The notes: generated from the letters alone by a model not told the origin. 61,690 bases of DNA from Alteromonadaceae bacterium (GCA_014872785.1 WKFJ01000005.1:1-61690); one strand, 5' to 3'; positions 28,137 through 36,885 are shown, counted from the first letter of the stretch. A program made the numbers and translations.

Positions 28137-28967
28137 ATGAGTCAAAGCATTGATTTAGAAAAAGCAAAGAAATTAACTCGGGGTATCACGATTCCGCCTC
28201 GACCCGCAGCATTACAGGCTGTGATGAAAGAAAAACAAAAGGAATATCCAGACTTAAACAAGATTGCTGAGGTTATTTCACAAGACGTGACCTTGGCAGC
28301 CAGCGTCTTAAAATCTATAAATTCTCCGATATTTGGTCTGCGCCGCAAGGTCACCTCAATTAAACAGGCGGTCACCATGTTGGGATTCGCCGCAGTATCA
28401 AACCTTGTCACAGGTATTTCTATACGCACCGCAACCAGCGGCTCTAAGTTAAGACTGGAGAGATTCTGGGACACGGCGACAGATGTGGCCATGATGGCAT
28501 CTCGCCTGTCGAAACAGCTTTTTATCGGTGACTCCGAAGAGTCCTATCTGATTGGATTGTTCCACGACTGTGGCATACCAATGATGATGCTTAAGTACCC
28601 CGATTATAAAAAGGTTCTGATTGAGGCTAATGATTCGCATCAGGTGTTTACCGATATCGAGGAAAAATACTATCCAACGAATCACACGATTGTGGGCTAT
28701 TACATCGCGCATTCGTGGGGCATCAACGATAAGGTGTGTAATGCCATATTGAATCATCACGCGCCAGACATGCTGAATTTATCTGACCCTGAGGTCAGCA
28801 GCTTATTGGCCGTGATGAAGCTAGCTGAGCACATATGCCATACCCATAGGCGTTTAAGCCAGGATAATGAATGGGATGATCATCAAGATGAAATCCTTGA
28901 GCATTTGGGTTTAGACGAAGATGGCTACATTGAGCTTAGGGAAGAAATGACGTCGCTGTTGGACTAG
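28137..28967 (+). CDS. HDOD-domain protein
   Basis: 276 residues. HDOD signature: LPPRP-like start (ITIPPRPAALQAVM), a DLNKIAEVISQDVTLAASVLKSINSP helix pair, IKQAVTMLGFAAVSNLV, and the HD-like YLIGLFHDCGIPMM. HDOD domains are generally non-catalytic adaptors in signalling. AAGGAAC at 28121 gives a good ribosome site for the ATG. It is the nearest gene upstream of the sigma-54 regulator (29331) but 363 bp away with structured sequence between, so probably separately transcribed. A signalling role alongside the downstream regulator is a positional inference. Confidence 0.88.
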   Translation: MSQSIDLEKAKKLTRGITIPPRPAALQAVMKEKQKEYPDLNKIAEVISQDVTLAASVLKSINSPIFGLRRKVTSIKQAVTMLGFAAVSNLVTGISIRTATSGSKLRLERFWDTATDVAMMASRLSKQLFIGDSEESYLIGLFHDCGIPMMMLKYPDYKKVLIEANDSHQVFTDIEEKYYPTNHTIVGYYIAHSWGINDKVCNAILNHHAPDMLNLSDPEVSSLLAVMKLAEHICHTHRRLSQDNEWDDHQDEILEHLGLDEDGYIELREEMTSLLD

Positions 28968-29330
28968 AGACTGTTGATCTTTTCAGTATTATTTTGCTGC
29001 AGTTTGTTTTGTATTTATTTGTACAAGGCAGAGTCTTTATAGTGCAGTTGCTCTACATAAAAAGGCGATAACGTAGTAGAAATACAAAACAAGCGCTGCC
29101 CGAAGGGTTCTTCCTGAGCGCCTCCTGCTCTTTGTTATTGCTTTTGGACTTAGTCCACTAGGCCTGCAAAGCAATGCCGCGATCAGAAAGCGCTCAGATT
29201 GAACAAAACTTATACCAGAAAGATAAACAGGCTCTAACGTAGAGCATAAAATCTTATGAGTTGAATGCGATAGTATTTGCTCAATTGCCTGAATGTCCTA
29301 CAGTATATAGTTGATATTAGAGGGAAAAAG
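28968..29330. other. Intergenic region with nested inverted repeats (possible structured RNA)
   Basis: 363 bp before the sigma-54 regulator with no supported gene. Nested complementary arms: outer TGAGCGC (29115-29121) with GCGCTCA (29190-29196); middle ATTGCTTT (29137-29144) with AAAGCAAT (29168-29175); inner GGAC-TTA-GTCC (29146-29156). A small CCCGAAGGG hairpin lies just before. No U run follows, so it is not a simple terminator. It could be a small RNA or a leader structure of the regulator mRNA. Confidence 0.35.
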
Positions 29331-30785
29331 ATGATTCGCATTTTGTTGGTTGACGATGAGTCAGCGGTAACCTCAGCACTTAAACGCGTTCTGAGAAGTA
29401 AAGATTTAGACATTAAAACTGCTGGCAACGGGGTTGAGGCGTTAGAAGTGATGTCTAACTTTCCCGTGGACATTATGATTTCTGACTTGAGTATGCCGCA
29501 GATGGACGGCAACCAGTTGTGTGCAGAAGTGGCGAAACTCTACCCTGAAACTATTCGAATTATCCTAACAGCGCACACTGATTTAGAACGTGTGCTTGAA
29601 GCTATCAACAACGGCAAAGTCTGGGGCTACCTGCAAAAGCCCTGGGATAATAATGAACTACAAATACTGGTTCAGCAGGCCATACAGGCACAAGAAATTC
29701 TAGCAGAGCGCAGTTTGTTGCGCCGTATGGTGGAGCGCTACCAGCAATTTCAGCGCCCGTCTTTCCAAGGCTTTATCGGTGATTCTGTGGCCATGCAGTT
29801 TGTTTATAACGCAATTGAACGTTCCGCGCCCAGTAATGCTTCCGTATTTATCACAGGTCCCAGTGGTGCGGGTAAAGAAATCGCAGCCAACGCTATTCAT
29901 CGTTTGAGCAAACGCAAAAACAATCCTTTTGTACCAATTAACTGTGCAGCAATACCAAGCGAGTTGATGGAGTCCGAAATTTTTGGCCATATTAAAGGAG
30001 CATTCTCTGGCGCGGTGAGTAACCGAGATGGTGCTGCGCAACTAGCCGACGGAGGCACCCTGTTTCTCGACGAGATTGGTGAGATGGATATGAGCCTGCA
30101 GGCGAAGCTGCTGCGCTTTATTCAAACGGGAACCTACCAAAAAGTGGGTAGTGATAAAACCGAGTCGGTTAATATCCGTTTTATTTGTGCTACCAATCGA
30201 GAGCCACAAGAGTCCATCAATGAAGGTTTATTGAGAGAAGATCTATATTATCGTCTGAATGTTATTTCTATTGATATGCCGGCGCTCACTGAGCGCGATG
30301 GCGATCCACTGCTTATCGCTAAACACTTTTTGAATCATTTTAACGAAGTGGAAGAAAAGCAATTTGCGGGTTTTTCGCAAGACGCAGAAGCCATCATCAA
30401 AAACTATTCTTGGCCGGGGAATGTCAGACAACTGCAAAATACCATCCATAGCTGCGTAATAATGTCGGATGGTCCGCTGCTTACTGCAGATATTCTTGGC
30501 ACCCAGTTAAAGCTGGCACAAGGCGATATTAATCAGCTCAGCGTTGCTAAAGTAACCCCAGTTTCTGTGAGTCACTCAACTGAGTCAGCACCAGCACAAG
30601 TATCCGCACCCGCGCCGGTCTCATCGCAATCAGATGTTACCATTGAGCCTTTGTCCGTGGTTGAAAGAAGAACCATAGAGAATGCCATTGCCTTTTATCG
30701 AGACAACGTTGTTCAAGCGGCCAGTGCACTCGGGGTAAGCCCTTCAACGCTTTATCGCAAGATGCAAAATTGGCAGGATGGCTAG
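29331..30785 (+). CDS. Sigma-54-dependent response regulator (probable EPS activator)
   Basis: 484 residues from ATG 29331, preferred over an upstream start because AGAGGG precedes it and the receiver then begins properly (MIRILLVDDE). Receiver domain 1-120 with Asp52 (IMISDLSMPQMDG) and a QKPW Lys. AAA+ domain: Walker A GPSGAGKE, sigma-54 contact loop GAFSGA (Ser replaces the usual Thr of GAFTGA), Walker B GGTLFLDEIGEMD, Arg finger region REDLYYRLNV. The Pro/Ala-rich linker leads to a C-terminal Fis-type helix-turn-helix (VVQAASALGVSPSTLYRKM). It stands at the head of an exopolysaccharide locus in which most transcription units carry sigma-54 promoters and shared upstream palindromes, so it is the obvious candidate activator. 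No cognate kinase is adjacent. Confidence 0.93.
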   Translation: MIRILLVDDESAVTSALKRVLRSKDLDIKTAGNGVEALEVMSNFPVDIMISDLSMPQMDGNQLCAEVAKLYPETIRIILTAHTDLERVLEAINNGKVWGYLQKPWDNNELQILVQQAIQAQEILAERSLLRRMVERYQQFQRPSFQGFIGDSVAMQFVYNAIERSAPSNASVFITGPSGAGKEIAANAIHRLSKRKNNPFVPINCAAIPSELMESEIFGHIKGAFSGAVSNRDGAAQLADGGTLFLDEIGEMDMSLQAKLLRFIQTGTYQKVGSDKTESVNIRFICATNREPQESINEGLLREDLYYRLNVISIDMPALTERDGDPLLIAKHFLNHFNEVEEKQFAGFSQDAEAIIKNYSWPGNVRQLQNTIHSCVIMSDGPLLTADILGTQLKLAQGDINQLSVAKVTPVSVSHSTESAPAQVSAPAPVSSQSDVTIEPLSVVERRTIENAIAFYRDNVVQAASALGVSPSTLYRKMQNWQDG

Positions 30786-30801
30786 GCTTTTTTCGCGTTT
30801 T

Positions 30802-30839
30802 CACTTTGCAAAATGAAGGCTGTTTGCAGAATGCAAAAA
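30802..30839. promoter_or_regulatory. Upstream activator sites for the flippase operon
   Basis: Two AT-rich palindrome-like sites: CACTTTGCAAAATGA (30802-30816) and TTTGCA-GAA-TGCAAA (30823-30837). They are related to sites upstream of the other EPS operons and lie 55-90 bp before the imperfect -24/-12 element at 30892. Confidence 0.6.
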
Positions 30840-30891
30840 TAAGAAAGTGTAAAAAGGTATTAAAAAACAAAGACTTATTTTAATTTTAAAG

Positions 30892-30908
30892 TTGGAATAC
30901 TTCTTGTA
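30892..30908 (+). promoter_or_regulatory. Imperfect sigma-54 promoter of the flippase gene
   Basis: TTGGAATACTTCTTGTA has the -24 GG, but GT instead of GC at the correct -12 position. It is the best match in this intergenic region. It is called mainly because activator-like sites lie upstream and the other EPS units have clean versions. Confidence 0.35.
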
Positions 30909-30948
30909 ACAACTAGGTACGAACCTCAAAAACGTACCTGGAAAACAA

Positions 30949-32241
30949 ATGAAGCTGTTCCGCAAACTTGAAGCAAAATCTAAGCAACTAGTCGTCAATG
31001 TGATGTGGTTGCTTGGAACTGAAGTGACCGCGCGAGCAACTCGTCTGTTAACCATCATTGCGATGGCATTTTATTTATCTCCTACCGAATACGGTATCGT
31101 CATGTTGACGCTTGCGGCAAATGATGTGGTTCGTCTTGTTTTACGCTGCGGCGCCGGTGCACAAATTGTGCAATGCGCCGAGGAGGAATTAACGCGTTAC
31201 TGCCGAAACGGCATGTCAGTACAGTGGATCGTGTGCAGTTCATTGACCCTGATTCAAATCGCTGTGTCACAAGTATTCGGGATGTTTTATGACTCGCCAC
31301 AAGTGCAAGAGCTTTTGTTTGCGATGTCTTTTGTATATCTACTGTATCCCTTGACTAGCGTGCAAGTATATTTGGTGCAGCGCGAGGCCAAGCTAGATTA
31401 TTTCAGTATACGCAACGGCAGTTGCTTGTTAGCAGAGAACCTGAGCATCCCGGTATTTTTATGGTTGGGCGCTGGTTTGTGGTCCATCGTATTGTCTAAA
31501 TTCTTGTTCGGTATCTTGTGGACAATCTTATTCATCAATGCACCGGTTAAGCGCTACAGCCCAGTGTTCGAGCCTCAATTTATCGTACAGATGTTGAAAA
31601 ACTCTGGTCGTTTGGTGACCACCGAGCTTAGCAGAGCATTGCGTTTGCACTCTGATGTTTTCGTTGCGGCAAAGCTAATTCAACCTGAGATGTTTGGTCT
31701 TTATGCATTCGCTAAGAGTGCTGGCATTGGCGTAAGCCAGGCCATTAGCAATGCGTTCAACGCAGCGTTGTTCCCGTACTTGTGCCAGTCACATCGCGAT
31801 GGTGTAAGCACTAAGGCAGTGCGTAATGGCTTGTTCTTAATGGTGGGTGTCGCATGTTTATTCTTAGTTCAAGGGTTCGCGGCACCGATATATGTACCAA
31901 TGATTTTTGGTGAGAAATGGTTACTTGCCGCAGATGTCATCACCATCTTATGCACGGCCGCCATTTGCTTATTAATGTTAGACACCTATTGCAACATCCA
32001 ACGTGCAAAAGGGCAGTTTCAATCTGAGTTAAATACGCGCTTTGTATTCAGCTCATTAGCTGTAGCGACTTTCTTACTATGGCAACCCGATTCACTTGAG
32101 CAGTGTGCTTATGCAGTGCTCGCTGGCAGCGCAATTTGGCCTGCTTACTTCGTAATTTGCAAACTAACTCAATTAAATACTACCAATTCACGGACTGTAG
32201 TCTCCGAGGAGGAAAGATCATGTGTTACCAAAGCCCAGTAG
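30949..32241 (+). CDS. Wzx-like polysaccharide flippase (MOP superfamily)
   Basis: 430 residues with about 12 hydrophobic helices. The start (VNVMWLLGTEVTARATRLLTIIAMAFYLSPTEYGIVMLTLAANDVV) is the conserved N-terminal pattern of Wzx/RfbX-type flippases, including the LSPTEYGI loop, and LVQREAKLDYFSIRN is also typical. It would move undecaprenyl-linked repeat units across the inner membrane. First gene of a plus-strand operon: the next gene (glycosyltransferase, 32220) starts inside its 3' end. The last 40 residues are hydrophilic. Confidence 0.88.
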   Translation: MKLFRKLEAKSKQLVVNVMWLLGTEVTARATRLLTIIAMAFYLSPTEYGIVMLTLAANDVVRLVLRCGAGAQIVQCAEEELTRYCRNGMSVQWIVCSSLTLIQIAVSQVFGMFYDSPQVQELLFAMSFVYLLYPLTSVQVYLVQREAKLDYFSIRNGSCLLAENLSIPVFLWLGAGLWSIVLSKFLFGILWTILFINAPVKRYSPVFEPQFIVQMLKNSGRLVTTELSRALRLHSDVFVAAKLIQPEMFGLYAFAKSAGIGVSQAISNAFNAALFPYLCQSHRDGVSTKAVRNGLFLMVGVACLFLVQGFAAPIYVPMIFGEKWLLAADVITILCTAAICLLMLDTYCNIQRAKGQFQSELNTRFVFSSLAVATFLLWQPDSLEQCAYAVLAGSAIWPAYFVICKLTQLNTTNSRTVVSEEERSCVTKAQ

Positions 32242-33230
32242 TTTCAGTAGTCATCCCTATGTACAACGTTGTAAAGTTCATTGCCAGAGCATTAGATTCA
32301 GTGTTGGCACAAACTTACGAACACTACGAAGTAATTTGTGTTGATGACGGCGGTACTGACAACACATTAGATATTGTCAACAGCTACGAAGATACGCGTA
32401 TTCGAGTAGTTTCTCAGCGTAACCGCGGATTATCAGGCGCGCGCAATACAGGTATAAACGAAGCGCGTGGACGGTACGTGGCGCTACTGGACGCAGATGA
32501 CTTTTGGGCGCCTGAAAAGTTAGAGCTGCACGTTAAACATTTGAACCGCAATCCAGATGTTGGCATTAGTTACTCGCCTTCGTTGTTTGTTGACGAGGAT
32601 GGCAATGAATTGGGTATTGGCCAATTTCCCAAATTGACTGACATTGATGCCAAGCACGTGTTTTGCCGTAATCCAATTGGCAATGGTTCAGCGCCTGTAA
32701 TCAGACGCAGCGTGTTTTGGGAAGTGTGCAAAGAAGTACATGAAAAGCATTCAATCCGCAGAACTTACTTCGATGAGAACATGCGTCAATCGGAAGATAT
32801 TGAATTTTGGCTGCGCGTGGCTCTTGAAACACCTTGGAAATTAGAAGGTATTGAGCAGGCCGTCACTTTCTATACCGTCAATGCAGGTGGCTTGTCAGCG
32901 AATCTTGAGAAACAATTTGCTGCCTGGGAGTATGCGGTAGAGAAAAACCGTGCAACGAATCCACAGTTTTTCAAGCGTTGGGAACCTCTTGCTCGCGCAT
33001 ACCAATTCCGTTATCTAGCAAGACGTGCGGTACAGTCCGGTTCAACCACAACGGCGTTACGCTTTATGGTTAAAGCGTTTGCCTCAAACGCCAACATACT
33101 TGTTGAAGAACCCAAACGCACCATTCTTACTCTTGGTTGCACAGTGTTATCCGCTTTGCCAAGAAAAAGCTATTTAGCACTTGAAAACTACTTCATGCAG
33201 CGTTCCTCAAGAATAGCGCTGGGTTCTTGA
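32220..33230 (+). CDS. Family 2 glycosyltransferase
   Basis: 336 residues from ATG 32220, chosen because GAGGAGG at 32206-32212 sits ideally before it and the GT-A fold then starts at once (VVSVVIPMYNVVKFIARALDSVLAQTY). UDP-sugar site: VICVDDGGTDNT and LLDADDFWAPEKL (DxD). The NRGLSGARNTGIN motif is typical of GT2. Transfers a sugar to the lipid-linked repeat unit at the cytoplasmic membrane face; sugar unknown. It overlaps the flippase gene by 22 bp, so the two are coupled. Confidence 0.92.
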   Translation: MCYQSPVVSVVIPMYNVVKFIARALDSVLAQTYEHYEVICVDDGGTDNTLDIVNSYEDTRIRVVSQRNRGLSGARNTGINEARGRYVALLDADDFWAPEKLELHVKHLNRNPDVGISYSPSLFVDEDGNELGIGQFPKLTDIDAKHVFCRNPIGNGSAPVIRRSVFWEVCKEVHEKHSIRRTYFDENMRQSEDIEFWLRVALETPWKLEGIEQAVTFYTVNAGGLSANLEKQFAAWEYAVEKNRATNPQFFKRWEPLARAYQFRYLARRAVQSGSTTTALRFMVKAFASNANILVEEPKRTILTLGCTVLSALPRKSYLALENYFMQRSSRIALGS

Positions 33231-33245
33231 GAGAAGCTAAGTAAG

Positions 33246-33286
33246 CGGGGAATTGCGAAGTTTACAAACGCCCAATCCATTCCCCG
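33246..33286. terminator. Long-loop hairpin between convergent genes
   Basis: CGGGGAAT (33246-33253) pairs with ATTCCCCG (33279-33286) across a 25-base loop. It sits between the GT2 gene (plus) and the secreted beta-repeat protein gene (minus). A shared terminator is plausible, but the loop is long and the U tract poor. Confidence 0.35.
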
Positions 33287-33324
33287 TTTACTGCTAATCA
33301 AGATGTTGATGATTCGTGTAAATG

Positions 33325-33810
33325 CTAGTTATTTAGATTCTGCGCTAATTGACCATCAATAGTACCTTCTTTGTAGGTACCTCTGGTCAACTGCTGCTGT
33401 CCCTTCACCTTCACAGTACCTTCAAGTCGCGTATTTCCTGAGATATGTGCCTGTTCGAAAATACGCACTTGGTTGCCAATTACCTTCGCATCGCCGTCTA
33501 TACGTGCATTGCCATAACAGCTGCCGCCTTCCATTGTGCTATTACCTGTTACCGTACACTCACCAAAAATTCGGGTGTCACCCGTCACAACTGCACTGCC
33601 GCACACTTTAGCTGAAGCTGCAATTAGCGCATCTTTTCCGACCGTGGCATTGAGGCCGACGCAGCCACCTGTTCTAACCGCACGGTTTTTCACATAAGTC
33701 CAACGCTCACCTGTTTCTCCCTCACAATCACAGCTTTGTGCGCTGGTTTGAGGTATAACGAGCATGGTAGTAAATAGTGCGCTTAACAATAGATAGGTTT
33801 TTGTTTTCAT
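33325..33810 (-). CDS. Small secreted beta-solenoid-like repeat protein
   Basis: 161 residues from the ATG at 33810, which gives a clean signal peptide (MKTKTYLLLSALFTTMLVIPQTSAQ); a longer TTG start is less likely. The mature protein is a series of short strands of the form V-x-G-x-A-x-V/I (AVVTGDTRIFGECTVTGNST, NARIDGDAKVIG, HISGNTRLEGTVKVKG). These resemble the hexapeptide/left-handed or bactofilin-like coils seen in carbohydrate-associated and matrix proteins. Cys residues near the mature N-terminus (SCDCEGE) and three further Cys could form disulfides. It lies inside the EPS locus, but I find no sigma-54 promoter for it. A structural matrix role is an inference. Confidence 0.7.
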   Translation of the reverse strand: MKTKTYLLLSALFTTMLVIPQTSAQSCDCEGETGERWTYVKNRAVRTGGCVGLNATVGKDALIAASAKVCGSAVVTGDTRIFGECTVTGNSTMEGGSCYGNARIDGDAKVIGNQVRIFEQAHISGNTRLEGTVKVKGQQQLTRGTYKEGTIDGQLAQNLNN

Positions 33811-34380
33811 GTCCACGTTCCGATACTTCAACTTTGTTTATTTGTTCTTGGAAGTTCACTCTTAATTCGATGAGTTGCACATCGCGAGTCTTTTATCCTT
33901 TCCCAACATTCGTCTTTGATTTTACGGATTGAACAAAGAATTAAATGTTGTTTATTTGTGAATGGAATTAACACTTTATTAAATGATTTATTTGGGTCGT
34001 TTTATTACTCGAATAGACTAGGTGGGAACTTTTATAAAATTGCTTATGCAACAGATGGTTAAAACAATATAGAGGCTTTATTTACACATTTTTAAAAGGT
34101 ATTTAAAGTTACCTTGTGCGCTCTTTGGCCAGTAATTACATAGCGTGAGGCGTGAACAGTCCTCTAAGTAAGGCAGTGAACAATTAATTTACAATACGAT
34201 AAGGCTTACAAGCTTAATAGTTAATATCTTACATGCTTATGGGTGTTGGATTACAAGGTTGTAGTACTAAACCTTAATATTTTTTTGATTACTTTTGCTG
34301 GCAAAAGTTAAGTTGTTTCTCAATGACGCTACCGATGAATAATACAGCACAGGAATAACTTTTTAGTGGCTCTAGGTGTA
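33811..34380. other. 570-bp AT-rich intergenic region
   Basis: No supported gene. It contains ACTTTTGC-TG-GCAAAAGT (34291-34308), an inverted repeat with 8-bp perfect arms. The arms resemble the TTTTGC half of the EPS upstream sites, but no -24/-12 element lies downstream of it in either direction. Confidence 0.5.
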
Positions 34381-34773
34381 TCAGGGACATGAAAAGGAAA
34401 GTCCTGCTCTTGCGTAGACGGGGCGTTTATTTGCATTGGCCTTGCTCGGGTAAAAATCCTGATTTTGCAGCGCCTTCGCGACCAGATTGTCCATCGGTAT
34501 CTCGACGTTAGATTCGTAAATTTCAACGTTATGCACATCGCCGTTCGAGTCAATTAAATATTTGGCTTTTAGTTCTATATTTTTACCTTTCAATACTCGA
34601 CGTTGCTCACGGGTTAAGAACTTAATTGGTTGTACCTTGTTATCTGATAGCCAGTAGTCTGAAAGAGAGTCATAGCGCGTGAGTGGTTCACCGTTAAGGT
34701 AAGGCGTTGACGGTGTGGTTGAGACGCATGCGGCTATTAAAATAGTTAAACAAAGTAAAACAACTAATTTCAT
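34381..34773 (-). CDS. Small lipoprotein with TonB-C-like domain
   Basis: 130 residues. Signal peptide and lipobox LIAAC at about 12-16. The C-terminal half (LKAKYLIDSNGDVHNVEIYES, then AKALQNQDFYPSK) follows the pattern of the TonB C-terminal fold: a strand with a V/I-D-x-x-G-x-V turn, a helix, then a final strand. Many Alteromonadales have such short energy-transducer-like lipoproteins; the true partner is unknown. Set within the EPS locus on the minus strand but spaced from its neighbours, so probably independent. Confidence 0.65.
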   Translation of the reverse strand: MKLVVLLCLTILIAACVSTTPSTPYLNGEPLTRYDSLSDYWLSDNKVQPIKFLTREQRRVLKGKNIELKAKYLIDSNGDVHNVEIYESNVEIPMDNLVAKALQNQDFYPSKANANKRPVYARAGLSFSCP

Positions 34774-35074
34774 GTTAAATCCTTTTATCAGTCAGTAGGT
34801 AGAATGATAGTTTTCACGTGTTGATGGCTTTGCAGCCTAAGTCTAAGTGTCGCGCCTTTGCGTTGAATGGTATATTAAATTACCCCATAGACAAAGCTCT
34901 TTGTCTTAAAATGTTTAGATGATTGATAACAAACATGTTAGAAGCTTTGCTTGTTGAACTTATCTAAAAAGGGCGAAGACGTGGTCTCTGAATCCTACAG
35001 GGACCACTTTGATGTCTACGGAGGGAGTTGGGAAGGGCGGGCTCTTGGAGACAAAGCCCGAATGGTTGGTAGGC
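34774..35074. other. 301-bp intergenic region
   Basis: No gene supported. A hairpin CGGGCT/AGCCCG (35038-35060, 11-base loop) lies just past the stop of the glycosyltransferase at 35075 and may end that operon, although it lacks a U run. Confidence 0.45.
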
Positions 35075-35905
35075 TTACGAACGAAGTAGTTTAAACGGCA
35101 GTTGCAGCACGTTTTTAGTTCGCCATTGCACCCAGTAGCGCAATTCGTTGGCGAAATACTTAAACTTGTCATACGCAGGGAATTCGAATTTGCCGTCATT
35201 GTTGTAATAGAACATGTCGTCGGCTTTCTTTACCCAGCTTTCAGCTTGCTTATTCTTGATATGAAAAAAGCTGTACGGGTTGTTTATGCGCATTTGATTG
35301 CGCGCAATGAGTTGCTCGGGTGTGCGCTGAGCGTAGTGACGGCAAATCGGAGAATCTTGATAAAACTTGCCACAATGCGGTGGGATCCTACCAGTGATGT
35401 TCTCAGACCATTTCTCATTTGGATTGTTGGTGAAAAAACGCACTTCACGCCAGTTGATTCTATAGTAGCGGCGACGCTCAGTGGTGGGTTGCGACAGGTC
35501 TTCCATGTGATACTTCTCCTGGTCTTTATCAGTGAAGTAGAACTGTGCTTGCCAAACATGCATGGCGTCTTTGCCTTTTTTAGCCGCTTTTTCCAAACGA
35601 GGTTTTGGATCTTCGGTTAGCATTTCGTCTGCGTCTAAGATGTACCACCAGTCTTTGTCGCTATATAAATGGTTATATTTGTTGTAAACCCTGTTGCGCA
35701 GTTGGTTTTTGAATACTTCATAGCTGTGGAAAGCGACTTCGATTTCTTCATAGGTATTTGCCAGGCGTTGTACCGTTTCCCATGTGCCGTCGTCAGATCC
35801 ATTGTCAAAAACATAAATGCGATGGCAAAACTGTCTTGCATTTAAAAGGGTTTCTTCAATTACGTCGCCTTCGTTCTTTACCATGCATATTGCGTTAAGT
35901 TTCAT
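35075..35905 (-). CDS. Glycosyltransferase family 2-like protein
   Basis: 276 residues. The start LNAICMVKNEGDVIEETLLNA is the conserved MVKNE opening of a GT2 subgroup, followed by IYVFDNGSDDGTW and the DxD-type WWYILDADEM. The rest (INWREVRFFTN, ICRHYAQRTPEQLIARN) is like cell-wall/LPS glycosyltransferases with this opening. Third gene of the minus-strand operon beginning at 37984. GGAG about 9 bp before the ATG, 29 bp after the preceding gene. Sugar specificity unknown. Confidence 0.85.
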   Translation of the reverse strand: MKLNAICMVKNEGDVIEETLLNARQFCHRIYVFDNGSDDGTWETVQRLANTYEEIEVAFHSYEVFKNQLRNRVYNKYNHLYSDKDWWYILDADEMLTEDPKPRLEKAAKKGKDAMHVWQAQFYFTDKDQEKYHMEDLSQPTTERRRYYRINWREVRFFTNNPNEKWSENITGRIPPHCGKFYQDSPICRHYAQRTPEQLIARNQMRINNPYSFFHIKNKQAESWVKKADDMFYYNNDGKFEFPAYDKFKYFANELRYWVQWRTKNVLQLPFKLLRS

Positions 35906-35934
35906 TTTTTTACTCCAAATTTTAACTGTTTAAT

Positions 35935-36885
35935 TCATGCGTTTGCGGTGTTATTAGCCGTACCTGAAAGACGTTGCTTTACACCTTGTAGTTGCGCAAG
36001 GAGTGAGAAACACACTCTATGCAATGGTTTACGGTTACATCTGTTATCCAATAAAAGCTGCTTAGCATAGTGAGGCTGTTGTGCCTTGATGTGTTTCTTT
36101 GCTAAGTCACATAAATGTGCTGCTGAATAACGCTCTATGTCTCTTATTGTGCGCGCGTCTAAAGCGCCACTTTCTACTTTTTCTTTAAGACGTTCACTAA
36201 ACGGACACTCCGTTTCTGGTACCCAATTGATAGTGGCTTTGTTTTCACTGTCGCGGCGGTACAAAAGATTAATATTCGAGCAGTAAGCCAACGGCCCTGC
36301 AAGTGCAGCTCTGGCGAAAAAGTCTTGATCCTCGCCAATTTTTTCCCCCACCGGAAAGTCTCCAATGTCTGCTGCTAAGGTCTTGCTCACGACGGTTGAT
36401 GAAATCATGAATGGCAAATCACCTTTACTCGCTATTTCGAAATAGTTCTCTAGTAACTGACCCTCAGGCTTCATTGGCGGTAGCGCGATTTTGGCATCCG
36501 AGTATTGGTTCTCTCCGTCTACGCACTGATAGCGACTGGCATAAAAACCGACAGTCGGGTAGCGCATAATCAGGTTGTACATTTCTTCTAAAAAGAACGG
36601 CATCCAGATATCATCGGCATCTAAAAAGGCAATGTATTCGCATTTTGCTTCTTCGATTCCTGTGTTTCTTGCTACCGACACACCTTGGTTATTCTGGCTC
36701 ACTAGACGGATCCTAGGGTCATTTAATTTTGCGACTTCTGCTGCGCTGTTGTCGGTTGAACCGTCGTCAACGATGACGATTTCAGTAGCGGCTAAGCTCT
36801 GCTGAAGAACGCTATTGACGCAATCAGCAATGTGCTTTTCTTTGTTGTACAAAGGGATTACGACTGAAAATTCGATGTTCTTCAT
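35935..36885 (-). CDS. Family 2 glycosyltransferase
   Basis: 316 residues. GT-A features: FSVVIPLYNKEKHIADCVNSVLQQS, IVIVDDGSTDNS, QGVSVARNTGIEEA and FLDADDIW (DxD). Closely similar in style to the GT2 at 32220. Its start lies 62 bp inside the 3' end of the pyruvyltransferase gene, a long overlap that implies coupled translation. Adds one sugar of the repeat unit; the donor is unknown. Confidence 0.92.
   Translation of the reverse strand: MKNIEFSVVIPLYNKEKHIADCVNSVLQQSLAATEIVIVDDGSTDNSAAEVAKLNDPRIRLVSQNNQGVSVARNTGIEEAKCEYIAFLDADDIWMPFFLEEMYNLIMRYPTVGFYASRYQCVDGENQYSDAKIALPPMKPEGQLLENYFEIASKGDLPFMISSTVVSKTLAADIGDFPVGEKIGEDQDFFARAALAGPLAYCSNINLLYRRDSENKATINWVPETECPFSERLKEKVESGALDARTIRDIERYSAAHLCDLAKKHIKAQQPHYAKQLLLDNRCNRKPLHRVCFSLLAQLQGVKQRLSGTANNTANA

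Noticed and set aside
33811..34300. A sigma-54 promoter for the secreted beta-repeat protein at 33325
   Set aside because: I scanned for GC-N10-CC on the plus strand; the nearest candidate has 11 bp spacing and a poor -24 box.
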